Part shown: one piece after another, positions 1 to 6,172 of the stretch | Layout: each line of letters starts with the position of its first letter | How positions within the stretch are numbered: the stretch's first letter is position 1 | Source: Proteobacteria bacterium UBA6908 | GTDB taxonomy: Bacteria; Pseudomonadota; Gammaproteobacteria; Acidiferrobacterales; UBA6901 | NCBI GenBank assembly: GCA_002451085.1 | Contig: DKBE01000040.1 | Span: 1,167 to 17,255 of the forward strand | Length of the DNA stretch: 16,089 nucleotides | Direction of reading: 5' to 3' | Program-made: the position numbers and the translations under genes | Notes under the pieces: generated by a model | The model's input: the letters and a program-made list of their open reading frames with translations, nothing else | Databases searched by the model: none | What the model was told of the DNA's origin: nothing

Positions 1-522
1 CAAGTAGTGAATCTCATCGTGGGTCGTAAGATTGCCGACGTCGCGCTTCCGGGTCTGCCACACCTCGGCAGTGGCATTAGTTGGGAACGCGACGGCACCA
101 CGGTGCTGGCCACGCCCAACCTCAAGGAGGGCGTGATCTCGATTATTGACATGAAGGACTGGAGGACCCTCAAGCGCATCGATACGCTTGGCCCCGGTTT
201 CTTCCTGCGCTCGCACGAGAACACGCGCTATGCCTGGGCGGACAACATGATGAGCGCGAAGAAAGATACGATCGAGATCATCGACAAGCAAAAACTCGAG
301 GTGGTGCGGTCCCTGACCCCGGCGCCGGGCAAGACCGCCGCACATGTGGAGTTTACGCGTGACGGAAAATATGCACTGGTGAGTATCTGGGAAATGGACG
401 GCGCGCTGGTGGTGTACGACGCGCAAACGTTCCGGGAGATCAAGCGCCTGCCAATGAAAAAACCATCCGGCAAGTACAACGTCTACAACAAGATTACCCG
501 TTCAGCCGGAACCAGCCACTGA
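1..522 (+). CDS. Cytochrome d1-type beta-propeller protein (NirF/NirN-like), 3' part only
   Basis: This is the C-terminal part of a heme d1-type eight-bladed propeller protein; the reading frame is open to the left edge, so the true start lies outside the window. Repeated blade strands are visible (ISIIDMKDWRTLKRI, IEIIDKQKLEVVRSL, LVVYDAQTFREIKRL). Two conserved His-containing stretches can be seen, FFLRSHENTRYAWAD and KTAAHVEFTRDGKYALVS, and the protein ends in GKYNVYNKITRSAGTSH. That tail fits NirF (heme d1 biosynthesis) or NirN (dihydro-heme d1 dehydrogenase) better than my memory of the NirS nitrite reductase tail. The fragment cannot decide between NirF and NirN: an N-terminal c-type heme domain would mark NirN, and it would lie upstream. 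Either way it points to heme d1 metabolism in the periplasm. No other nir gene is seen downstream, so this is probably the last gene of its cluster. Confidence 0.85.
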   Translation, partial: QVVNLIVGRKIADVALPGLPHLGSGISWERDGTTVLATPNLKEGVISIIDMKDWRTLKRIDTLGPGFFLRSHENTRYAWADNMMSAKKDTIEIIDKQKLEVVRSLTPAPGKTAAHVEFTRDGKYALVSIWEMDGALVVYDAQTFREIKRLPMKKPSGKYNVYNKITRSAGTSH

Positions 523-629
523 CAACGGCACCCGGTAAATCAATCAGGAAGTGAACAGGCCGATATACATCCCCGCCCAGGAAAGGGGAGGATCGCTGTA
601 TCGAGGTGAGGGTGGTGAATATTAACCCT

Positions 630-649
630 CCCCGGAGCATTTTCCGGGG
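630..649. terminator. GC-rich hairpin between convergent genes
   Basis: A perfect 7-bp stem (CCCCGGA 630-636, TCCGGGG 643-649) encloses a 6-base loop in the 144-base gap between two convergent genes. Neither side has a clean T run, so it is only a terminator-like structure that may serve either strand. A weaker TCCCC/GGGGA pairing lies about 40 bases to the left. Confidence 0.45.
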
Positions 650-666
650 GTAAGGTACAGAATGCG

Positions 667-909
667 TTACTGGCCGTTACCCGCTTTGTTTCTGGCGGTT
701 GACGGAGTTTCGTCTGCTTGGCGCTCAAATGTGGCGATTTTATGCTGACGCATGTAGCGAACCACCTGCTTACGATTCAGCACGTCATTGGCTTCTTGAT
801 CGTCGGAGGCGGAGTTATAACGAAGCAACTGGCCAAGAATCACGGAAACGACGACTGAAGCGACAATCCACGCGAGAATAAACCAGCCGATATTTTCCAT
901 GGTCACCAT
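667..909 (-). CDS. Small single-span membrane protein, unknown function
   Basis: This 80-residue protein begins MVTMENIGW and has one strongly hydrophobic segment at about residues 7-28 (IGWFILAWIVASVVVSVILG). A polar, charged tail of about 50 residues follows, rich in Asp, Glu, Arg and Lys (SASDDQEANDVLNRK, KQVVRYMRQHKIATFERQ). The first ATG is chosen because a GAGGGA ribosome site sits 7 bases upstream; a second in-frame ATG at residue 4 is possible. I do not recognise the family. The likely topology is a short N-terminus, one helix and a cytoplasmic tail. The start signal and the typical membrane-anchor layout argue that it is real rather than a chance frame. It is convergent with the d1-propeller gene and divergent from the SseB-like gene. 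Confidence 0.7.
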   Translation of the reverse strand: MVTMENIGWFILAWIVASVVVSVILGQLLRYNSASDDQEANDVLNRKQVVRYMRQHKIATFERQADETPSTARNKAGNGQ

Positions 910-916
910 GAGAGAA

Positions 917-922
917 TCCCTC
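917..922 (-). promoter_or_regulatory. Ribosome binding site of the small membrane protein
   Basis: GAGGGA on the minus strand lies 7 bases before the ATG at 907-909. It supports the first of two nearby in-frame ATG codons. Confidence 0.6.
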
Positions 923-982
923 TCTATATTGAAATCCCGATCGTCAGATTCCTCCTATCGCCGGCGACTTTCAAGCTTTTTC

Positions 983-1006
983 AGCCAAAAATGGCGATAT
1001 TTGGCT
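983..1006. repeat. Inverted repeat in divergent intergenic region
   Basis: AGCCAAA (983-989) and TTTGGCT (1000-1006) are perfect inverted arms around a 10-base spacer. They lie in the 266-base gap between the divergent small membrane protein gene and the sseB-like gene. A shorter palindrome, ACCGG-C-CCGGT, follows at 1029-1039. Either could be an operator or an RNA hairpin in the leader of the sseB-like gene. I see no convincing sigma-70 promoter here and no known riboswitch or tRNA fold. Confidence 0.35.
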
Positions 1007-1175
1007 AAATGGATGAATCGGGACGATAACCGGCCCGGTCAAATTCAGCCGTTTTGCCGTCTTTTTGGGTGGTAGTGGGTCGGAGACCGGGCTTTCAGTG
1101 CCCGTAGATTGTGACGGGTTGAAATCGGCGGGCGAAACCCCGAGCATGCAGGTCAATTCCACCAGATTAGGCGCC

Positions 1176-1601
1176 ATGAATCCGGATCACGAAGTACGTA
1201 ACGAACTCGAACAGAAGCTCCTGGACGCCCAGGATGGCCGTATCAGCAGTGATGAGCTGCTCGAAACACTGATGAGCTCACAGGTATTCATGCCGATCCA
1301 GGATGAAAAGCCGGCCGTGCTCAATGTCCAGCGATCCTCACGCGCGCAACCGCTCGTGCTCAATGCTGAAGACGGCACGCCGGTACTGGTGCTGTTTTCC
1401 AGTCCGGAGCGGGCCAAGGGATTCACCAGCGACTATCCGGGATACGGTGGCGGCCTGCTGACTGAATTCACCTGGGTTCTGGAAAAAATGGGTCGCGATT
1501 TCGGCATTGCCCTCAATCCCGGATCGGAAATCGGATTTGACATGGAACCCGAGACCGTCAACGAGCTGGTGGATGCGCTTGCCACGCGCGCCAAACACTG
1601 A
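1176..1601 (+). CDS. SseB-like N-terminal domain protein
   Basis: This 141-residue protein resembles the SseB N-terminal domain family (PF07179), small proteins of unclear function. The opening helix NELEQKLLDAQDGRISSDEL leads to the family-style strand SSQVFMPIQDE. Next come GTPVLVLFSSPERAKGF (about residues 67-83) and a C-terminal FGIALNPGSEIGFDMEPETV, a non-polar strand with the usual NPGSE-like turn. I chose the ATG at 1176 because the helix begins there. The frame stays open further upstream (to an ATG at 1065), but that extension (residues such as GGSGSETGLSVPVDCDG) is low-complexity and lacks domain character. An ATG at 1146 is also possible. The ribosome site is weak (AGG at 1168-1170). 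It is a single gene, with 69 bases to the next one. Confidence 0.8.
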   Translation: MNPDHEVRNELEQKLLDAQDGRISSDELLETLMSSQVFMPIQDEKPAVLNVQRSSRAQPLVLNAEDGTPVLVLFSSPERAKGFTSDYPGYGGGLLTEFTWVLEKMGRDFGIALNPGSEIGFDMEPETVNELVDALATRAKH

Positions 1602-1614
1602 GTCTCGCACTCAG
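1598..1614 (+). terminator. Weak hairpin over the sseB-like stop codon
   Basis: CTGAGT (1598-1603) pairs with ACTCAG (1609-1614) around the loop CTCGC, and the stem contains the stop codon. It is followed by a GC-rich stretch rather than a T run, so termination here would be weak or the structure may act in mRNA stability. Confidence 0.3.
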
Positions 1615-1670
1615 GGCCCCGTTTCCCAGCGTGATCGGCGATAATCGCATTTTTACGCGATTGTCCGTGG

Positions 1671-3287
1671 ATGCTGCGCCTTACTGAAATCAAGCTGGAC
1701 CTGAACCACGATGCGGCAGCCTTGCACGCGGCGATCTTGCGCATGCTTGGCATTTCGGAAACGCAGCTGATTGCCCATCGCATCCGACGACGCGGTTACG
1801 ATGCTCGCGGCGGCGAGATCCGGTTTGTCTACACCCTGGATGCCACGGTGGCCGATGAAGACCGGCTGCTGGAGAAGTTCCGTCACAGTCATCATATCCG
1901 GCGCACACCGGATGAAACCTATCGCTACCCGGTAACGGCGAGTCGCCCGCCACGCGAACGGCCGGTGGTCATCGGCACCGGTCCCTGCGGGTTGTTCGCG
2001 GCACTGTCGCTGGCGCGCATGGGCCTGCAGCCGCTGGTGCTGGAGCGTGGCCGGGCCGTGCGCAGCCGTACCCGGGATGTGTGGGATTTCTGGCGTCAGC
2101 GTCGTTTTGATCCAGCCTCAAACGTGCAGTTCGGCGAAGGCGGGGCTGGCACCTTCTCGGACGGCAAGCTGCATACCGGCATCAAGGATCGTGGTCACCA
2201 CATTCGCCGGATACTCGAGGACCTGGTGGACTGCGGCGCACCGGATGAAATTCTCTATATCAGCAAACCGCACGTCGGCACCCTGCGGCTGGTGAAAGTG
2301 GTCGAAAACCTGCGCCAGCGGATCAGCGACGCCGGTGGCGAGATCCGGTTCGAATCACGCGTTACTGATCTCGAGATCACTGATCAGAAGATCCGGGCCG
2401 TGGTGCTCGAGAGCGGTGAGCGCATCGAGACCGCACAGGTGGTCCTGGCCGTCGGCCACAGCGCACGCGACACTTTTGAACAACTGCATGCGCGCGGCGT
2501 GGACATTGAGCCAAAGCCGTTTTCCATCGGTTTCCGTATTGAACACCCGCAGTCGCTGATCGACCGGGCACGACTTGGTCGTTATGCCGGGCATCCGCAG
2601 ATCGGCGCCGCCGATTACAAGCTGGTACACCATGCCCGGAACGGCCGCACTGTCTACAGTTTTTGTATGTGTCCAGGCGGACAAGTCGTTGCGGCGACTT
2701 CAGAAGAGGGCCGGGTGGTCACGAACGGCATGAGCCACTACTCGCGCAGCGAACACAATGCCAACGCCGGTATCGTTGTTGGCATCACGCCGGCGGACTT
2801 CGGGAGCGATGACCCGCTGGCCGGGACTGCCTTGCAGCGCCGTCTGGAGGAACGGGCATTCGAGCTCGGTGGTCGGAACTACAATGCGCCGGCACAACGC
2901 GTCGGGGATTTTCTCGCCGGCCGGCCGTCAATCGGTCCGGGCGAGGTGATCCCGTCGTACACGCCGGGTGTGACCTGGACCGATCTGTCGGGCGCACTGC
3001 CTGAGTACGCCATCGAAGCGATCCGCGAGGCCCTGCCGGCCTTCGACCGCGAACTGCGCGGGTTCGCACTGCCGGATGCGGTGCTGACCGGAGTCGAAGT
3101 GCGAACCTCATCGCCGATCCGCATCCGGCGCGACGATCAGACTTATGAAAGCGTTAATGTGCGTGGACTCTATCCGGCCGGAGAAGGGGCCGGGTATGCG
3201 GGCGGGATCATGTCCGCGGCCGTGGATGGGATGAAGGTCGCCGAAGCGTTGGCCCGATCCGTCGTGACTCATGGTGAACCTGTATAA
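1671..3287 (+). CDS. FAD-dependent dehydrogenase, COG2509 type
   Basis: This 538-residue protein is a conserved but uncharacterised FAD flavoprotein. Residues 1-90 form a separate N-terminal alpha/beta domain (MLRLTEIKLDLNHD, then IRRRGYDARGGEIRFVYTLD), the usual companion of this family. Residues 98-127 are the Rossmann fold: VVIGTGPCGLFAA holds GxGxxG at 102-107, and Glu125 at the end of strand 2 is the expected ribose-binding acid. Residues 154-168 carry the family signature FGEGGAGTFSDGKL. The C-terminal flavin-contact segment is GLYPAGEGAGYAGGIMSAA (about 499-517). There is no signal peptide or membrane span, so it should be cytoplasmic. The substrate is unknown. The start at 1671 fits the beginning of the N-terminal domain, though the ribosome site is weak. 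It is complete and shows no damage. Confidence 0.9.
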   Translation: MLRLTEIKLDLNHDAAALHAAILRMLGISETQLIAHRIRRRGYDARGGEIRFVYTLDATVADEDRLLEKFRHSHHIRRTPDETYRYPVTASRPPRERPVVIGTGPCGLFAALSLARMGLQPLVLERGRAVRSRTRDVWDFWRQRRFDPASNVQFGEGGAGTFSDGKLHTGIKDRGHHIRRILEDLVDCGAPDEILYISKPHVGTLRLVKVVENLRQRISDAGGEIRFESRVTDLEITDQKIRAVVLESGERIETAQVVLAVGHSARDTFEQLHARGVDIEPKPFSIGFRIEHPQSLIDRARLGRYAGHPQIGAADYKLVHHARNGRTVYSFCMCPGGQVVAATSEEGRVVTNGMSHYSRSEHNANAGIVVGITPADFGSDDPLAGTALQRRLEERAFELGGRNYNAPAQRVGDFLAGRPSIGPGEVIPSYTPGVTWTDLSGALPEYAIEAIREALPAFDRELRGFALPDAVLTGVEVRTSSPIRIRRDDQTYESVNVRGLYPAGEGAGYAGGIMSAAVDGMKVAEALARSVVTHGEPV

Positions 3288-3288
3288 T
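3283..3288 (+). promoter_or_regulatory. Possible -10 box for mrcB
   Basis: A perfect TATAAT overlaps the TAA stop of the FAD gene and lies 32 bases before the mrcB start. The expected -35 position holds no good match, so an activator or a weak promoter would be needed. It would give a leader of about 25 bases. Confidence 0.4.
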
Positions 3289-3320
3289 ATGCGCTGCTGT
3301 CAGCACCCCGTTGTCACCTC

Positions 3321-5603
3321 ATGACCCGATCCTTTCGTCGCCACATCACCTGGAAACGCCTGCGGCTCATGGCGCTCGTGCTGTTGCTGCTGGTGGCAGG
3401 TTTTGCCCTGGTGCTGGATTTCCGTGTCCGCGACGCCTTCGAAGGCAAGCGATTTGCGCTGCCGGCGCGATTGTATGCGCGCGCACTGGAGCTGTTCCCC
3501 GGCGAGAAACTCGGGCCGGAGACCCTGGTGACGGAGTTGAAGCGCCTCGAATACGCCGAGCACGACACGCCGGACCAGCCGGGTCAGTACCACCGGCGCG
3601 GTGACAGCGTGGAGCTGGTCACGCGGCCGTTTCACTTCTGGGATGGAGAGCAGGCAACCCGTCGTGTGCGGGTGTTGTTTCGCAGGGAGCATGTCACGGA
3701 TATTGTCGACGCCCAGGAAGTGCCGATCACGCTGGTACGGCTCGACCCGGTATATATCGGCGGCATCTACCCGGCACACAATGAAGATCGTCTGCTGGTG
3801 CGTCTCCAGCAGGTACCGCCGGAACTCACCCAGGCCCTATTTGCCATCGAGGACCGGAAATATCGCGAGCACATCGGGATCGATCCGCGCGGAATGGCGC
3901 GCGCCGTGGCGACACTGCTGACCGGACGCGGGGTACAGGGGGGCTCCACGCTCACCCAGCAACTGGTGAAGAATTTCTTCCTCAGTCCCGAACGCACGCT
4001 CACGCGCAAGGCCACGGAAATTCTCATGGCCGTTCTGCTCGAGCTGCATTACAGCAAGGATGAAATTCTCGAGACCTACCTGAATGAAATTTATCTCGGC
4101 CAGGATGGCAACCGGGCGATCCACGGCGTGGGTCTGGCCGCACAGTTTTATTTCGGCAAACGGGTGGAAGATCTAACGCTGGCCGAGTCGGCACTGCTGG
4201 TCGGAATGATCAAGGGACCTTCAGTGTTTCACCCGCGCAAGCATCCAGAGCGGGCCCGTGCGCGGCGCGATTTGGTGCTGGCCGAAATGGCCCGATTGGA
4301 ACTGGCAGAACCCGCGGCCGCGGCGGCCGCCCGCACAGCCTCTCTTGGAGTCATCGAGCGTCCGCCGGTCGGCACGACGCCGTATCCGGCCTTTCTCGAT
4401 CTCGTCCGCCGGCAATTGCGGCGCGACTATGCCGAAGCCGATCTCCGTAGCGAAGGGCTGCGCCTGTTTACCACACTCGACCCGGTTGTGCAGTCCGCCG
4501 CGGAACAGGTGTTGGCCAGCCAGCTGGCTCGCCTCGATCGGCAGCGGAAAGCTACGGTGCCGCTCGAAGGTGCCGTGGTGGTGTCGGATGTGCAATCCGG
4601 TGAAGTGCAGGCACTGGTCGGCGGGCGCGACCCGCGCTTCGAGGGATTCAATCGGGCACTCGATGCACTGCGTCCGGTGGGTTCGTTGCTGAAGCCGGCG
4701 ATATATCTGACTGCGCTGGCCGAGCCGGCACGCTATACGCTGGTCACGCCGCTGGATGACGGTCCGCTGCTTTGGAAAGAGCGGGGCGCACCGGACTGGA
4801 GCCCGGAAAACTACGATCGCCAACACCATGGTCAGGTTCCGCTGCGGCAGGCGCTGGCGCAATCCTATAATGTGGCCAGCGCGCGGCTGGGTCTCGAGCT
4901 GGGGGTGAATGCGGTCCACGAAACGATCCACCGCCTCGGGGTGGCTCGTGAACTCCCGCCGTATGCCTCCAGTTTGCTGGGTGCGGTCGAACTTGCCCCA
5001 TTGGAGGTCGCACAGATGTACCAGACCCTGGCGGCCGGTGGTTTTCGCACGCCATTGCGCGCTATCCGGGAAGTGACGACCGCTGAGGGCAAGCCATTGC
5101 GGCGCTACGGTCTTTCGGTGGAACAGGCATTTGACGCCGCACCGGTCTACCTGCTGACCAGTGCACTACAGGATGTCGTGCGTGAAGGGACCGGAGCGGG
5201 TCTGCGCAACAGCCTGCCCGCCGCTCTGAATCTGGCCGGCAAGACCGGTACGACAGACGAGCTGCGCGATGCCTGGTTTGCCGGCTACAGTGGTGATCGC
5301 GTGGCGGTAGTGTGGGTCGGGCATGATGACAACACTCCGGCTGGGCTGACCGGAGCAGCGGGTGCCCTGCCGGTCTGGGGCGAATTAATGCGCCGGCTAA
5401 ATCCCGAGCCACTGGCTCCACCCCTGCCGGATGGTGTCGAGCGTATATGGATTGACCCGGCCAGCGGATGGCGCGCAGACCGTGATTGCGCCGGTGCGAT
5501 CGAGTTGCCGTTCTGGCGCGACTCGGCTCCGGAGGAGACGGCACCGTGCGCCGCGTCCACTTCCCGGAAAATTAAAAACTGGTTCCGCCGTCTCTTTGAG
5601 TGA
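3321..5603 (+). CDS. mrcB: Bifunctional penicillin-binding protein 1b (glycosyltransferase/transpeptidase)
   Basis: This class A PBP polymerises lipid II into glycan strands and cross-links their peptides at the periplasmic face of the inner membrane. It has 760 residues, close to the family norm. A short basic cytoplasmic tail precedes a membrane anchor at about 16-34. The UB2H-like region at about 50-145 marks it as PBP1b rather than PBP1a. The GT51 domain has AIEDRKYREHIGID with catalytic Glu177, GGSTLTQQLVKN (208-219), and RKATEILMAVLLE with Glu233. The transpeptidase domain has GSLLKP with nucleophile Ser455 and Lys458, SYN at 515-517, and KTGTT at 641-645. All catalytic motifs are intact. 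The start at 3321 lacks a clear ribosome site, but no better one is seen. A TPR lipoprotein follows at once, probably its activator. Confidence 0.97.
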   Translation: MTRSFRRHITWKRLRLMALVLLLLVAGFALVLDFRVRDAFEGKRFALPARLYARALELFPGEKLGPETLVTELKRLEYAEHDTPDQPGQYHRRGDSVELVTRPFHFWDGEQATRRVRVLFRREHVTDIVDAQEVPITLVRLDPVYIGGIYPAHNEDRLLVRLQQVPPELTQALFAIEDRKYREHIGIDPRGMARAVATLLTGRGVQGGSTLTQQLVKNFFLSPERTLTRKATEILMAVLLELHYSKDEILETYLNEIYLGQDGNRAIHGVGLAAQFYFGKRVEDLTLAESALLVGMIKGPSVFHPRKHPERARARRDLVLAEMARLELAEPAAAAAARTASLGVIERPPVGTTPYPAFLDLVRRQLRRDYAEADLRSEGLRLFTTLDPVVQSAAEQVLASQLARLDRQRKATVPLEGAVVVSDVQSGEVQALVGGRDPRFEGFNRALDALRPVGSLLKPAIYLTALAEPARYTLVTPLDDGPLLWKERGAPDWSPENYDRQHHGQVPLRQALAQSYNVASARLGLELGVNAVHETIHRLGVARELPPYASSLLGAVELAPLEVAQMYQTLAAGGFRTPLRAIREVTTAEGKPLRRYGLSVEQAFDAAPVYLLTSALQDVVREGTGAGLRNSLPAALNLAGKTGTTDELRDAWFAGYSGDRVAVVWVGHDDNTPAGLTGAAGALPVWGELMRRLNPEPLAPPLPDGVERIWIDPASGWRADRDCAGAIELPFWRDSAPEETAPCAASTSRKIKNWFRRLFE

Positions 5604-5623
5604 AGTCTATACGGGTGTGCGTT

Positions 5624-6073
5624 ATGCTCAAGCCCAGCGTTTACGAGAAAACCATGGTCATCTCGTTGTTGCGTAGTCTTCTGTTGGGTTTGCTGTTGTT
5701 CAGCAGCGCCTGCAGCCTGGTGCCCACAGCCGAGCCGCCAGTCTCGGACAATAGTGCCGTGCGCGCGCTCGTGGAGCAGGCAGTTGCCGAACGCGAAGCC
5801 GGCAAGCTGGCTGCGGCGGCCGCAGCGCTCGAACGGGCTTTGCGTATCGAGCCGCGCAACCCGCGGGTTTGGCAGGAGCTGGCGCGCGTGCGACTGGTGG
5901 AAGGTGATGCCGCACAGGCCGAACAACTGGCGGTGCGCGCCGCCACCTGGGCGGGCGACGACCGGTCGGTGCGCGCCGCCAGCTGGCGCCTGATTGCCGA
6001 GGCCCGCGCCACGCGCGGTGATCGGGCCGGTGCCGACGAGGCATTGGCTCGCGCTCGTCAATACGAACATTGA
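5624..6073 (+). CDS. lpoP: TPR outer-membrane lipoprotein, LpoP-like PBP1b activator
   Basis: This small lipoprotein is built of TPR helices. The signal peptide holds the core LLRSLLLGLLLFSSAC with lipobox S-S-A-C; Ser at +2 predicts sorting to the outer membrane. After a short linker, TPR-like pairs follow: VEQAVAEREAGKLAAAAAAL, then ERALRIEPRNPRVWQELARV, then AEARATRGDRAGADEALARA. In Pseudomonas and relatives LpoP is a TPR lipoprotein encoded next to the PBP1b gene that stimulates this synthase. Position, size and fold all match, so that role is inferred here. The start is uncertain: a GTG at 5600 overlaps the mrcB stop (GTGA), ATG 5624 leaves 20 bases, and ATG 5654 gives the most compact signal peptide (20 residues to the Cys). 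None has a strong ribosome site, and translational coupling to mrcB is likely. Confidence 0.88.
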   Translation: MLKPSVYEKTMVISLLRSLLLGLLLFSSACSLVPTAEPPVSDNSAVRALVEQAVAEREAGKLAAAAAALERALRIEPRNPRVWQELARVRLVEGDAAQAEQLAVRAATWAGDDRSVRAASWRLIAEARATRGDRAGADEALARARQYEH

Positions 6074-6078
6074 GTTGT

Positions 6079-6113
6079 GGTTGCAACCCCGCCGGGAACG
6101 TCTAGTTTATAAG
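6079..6113 (+). promoter_or_regulatory. Possible promoter region of the kinase gene
   Basis: The 99-base gap before the kinase holds TTGCAA (6081-6086) with TAGTTT 16 bases later (6103-6108), and an overlapping TATAAG at 6108-6113 that is too far away for ideal spacing. GGTTGCAACC (6079-6088) is a perfect 10-bp palindrome over the -35 region and could be an operator. The match is weak; read-through from mrcB-lpoP is equally possible. Confidence 0.3.
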
Positions 6114-6172
6114 GAAAAGGAATCCCTCTGCCGGGGGTAGGGTGCACCGCCGGCCTGACGACCATCATCACC

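Noticed and set aside
1065..1175. N-terminal extension of the SseB-like protein
   Set aside because: The extra 37 residues are low-complexity and unlike the domain; the ATG at 1176 gives the usual beginning of the fold.
1020..1175. Possible structured RNA upstream of the sseB-like gene
   Set aside because: Short palindromes are present, but I could not fold a tRNA, 4.5S RNA or known riboswitch from it.
4221..4931. Long minus-strand frame of 236 codons inside mrcB
   Set aside because: It lies wholly antisense to intact transpeptidase-coding sequence; its translation is rich in Arg, Gln and His without domain structure, as expected for a high-GC shadow.
6094..6120. Sigma-E type promoter suggested by GGAACGT upstream of the kinase
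   Set aside because: No matching TCTRA-like -10 occurs at about 16 bases spacing.
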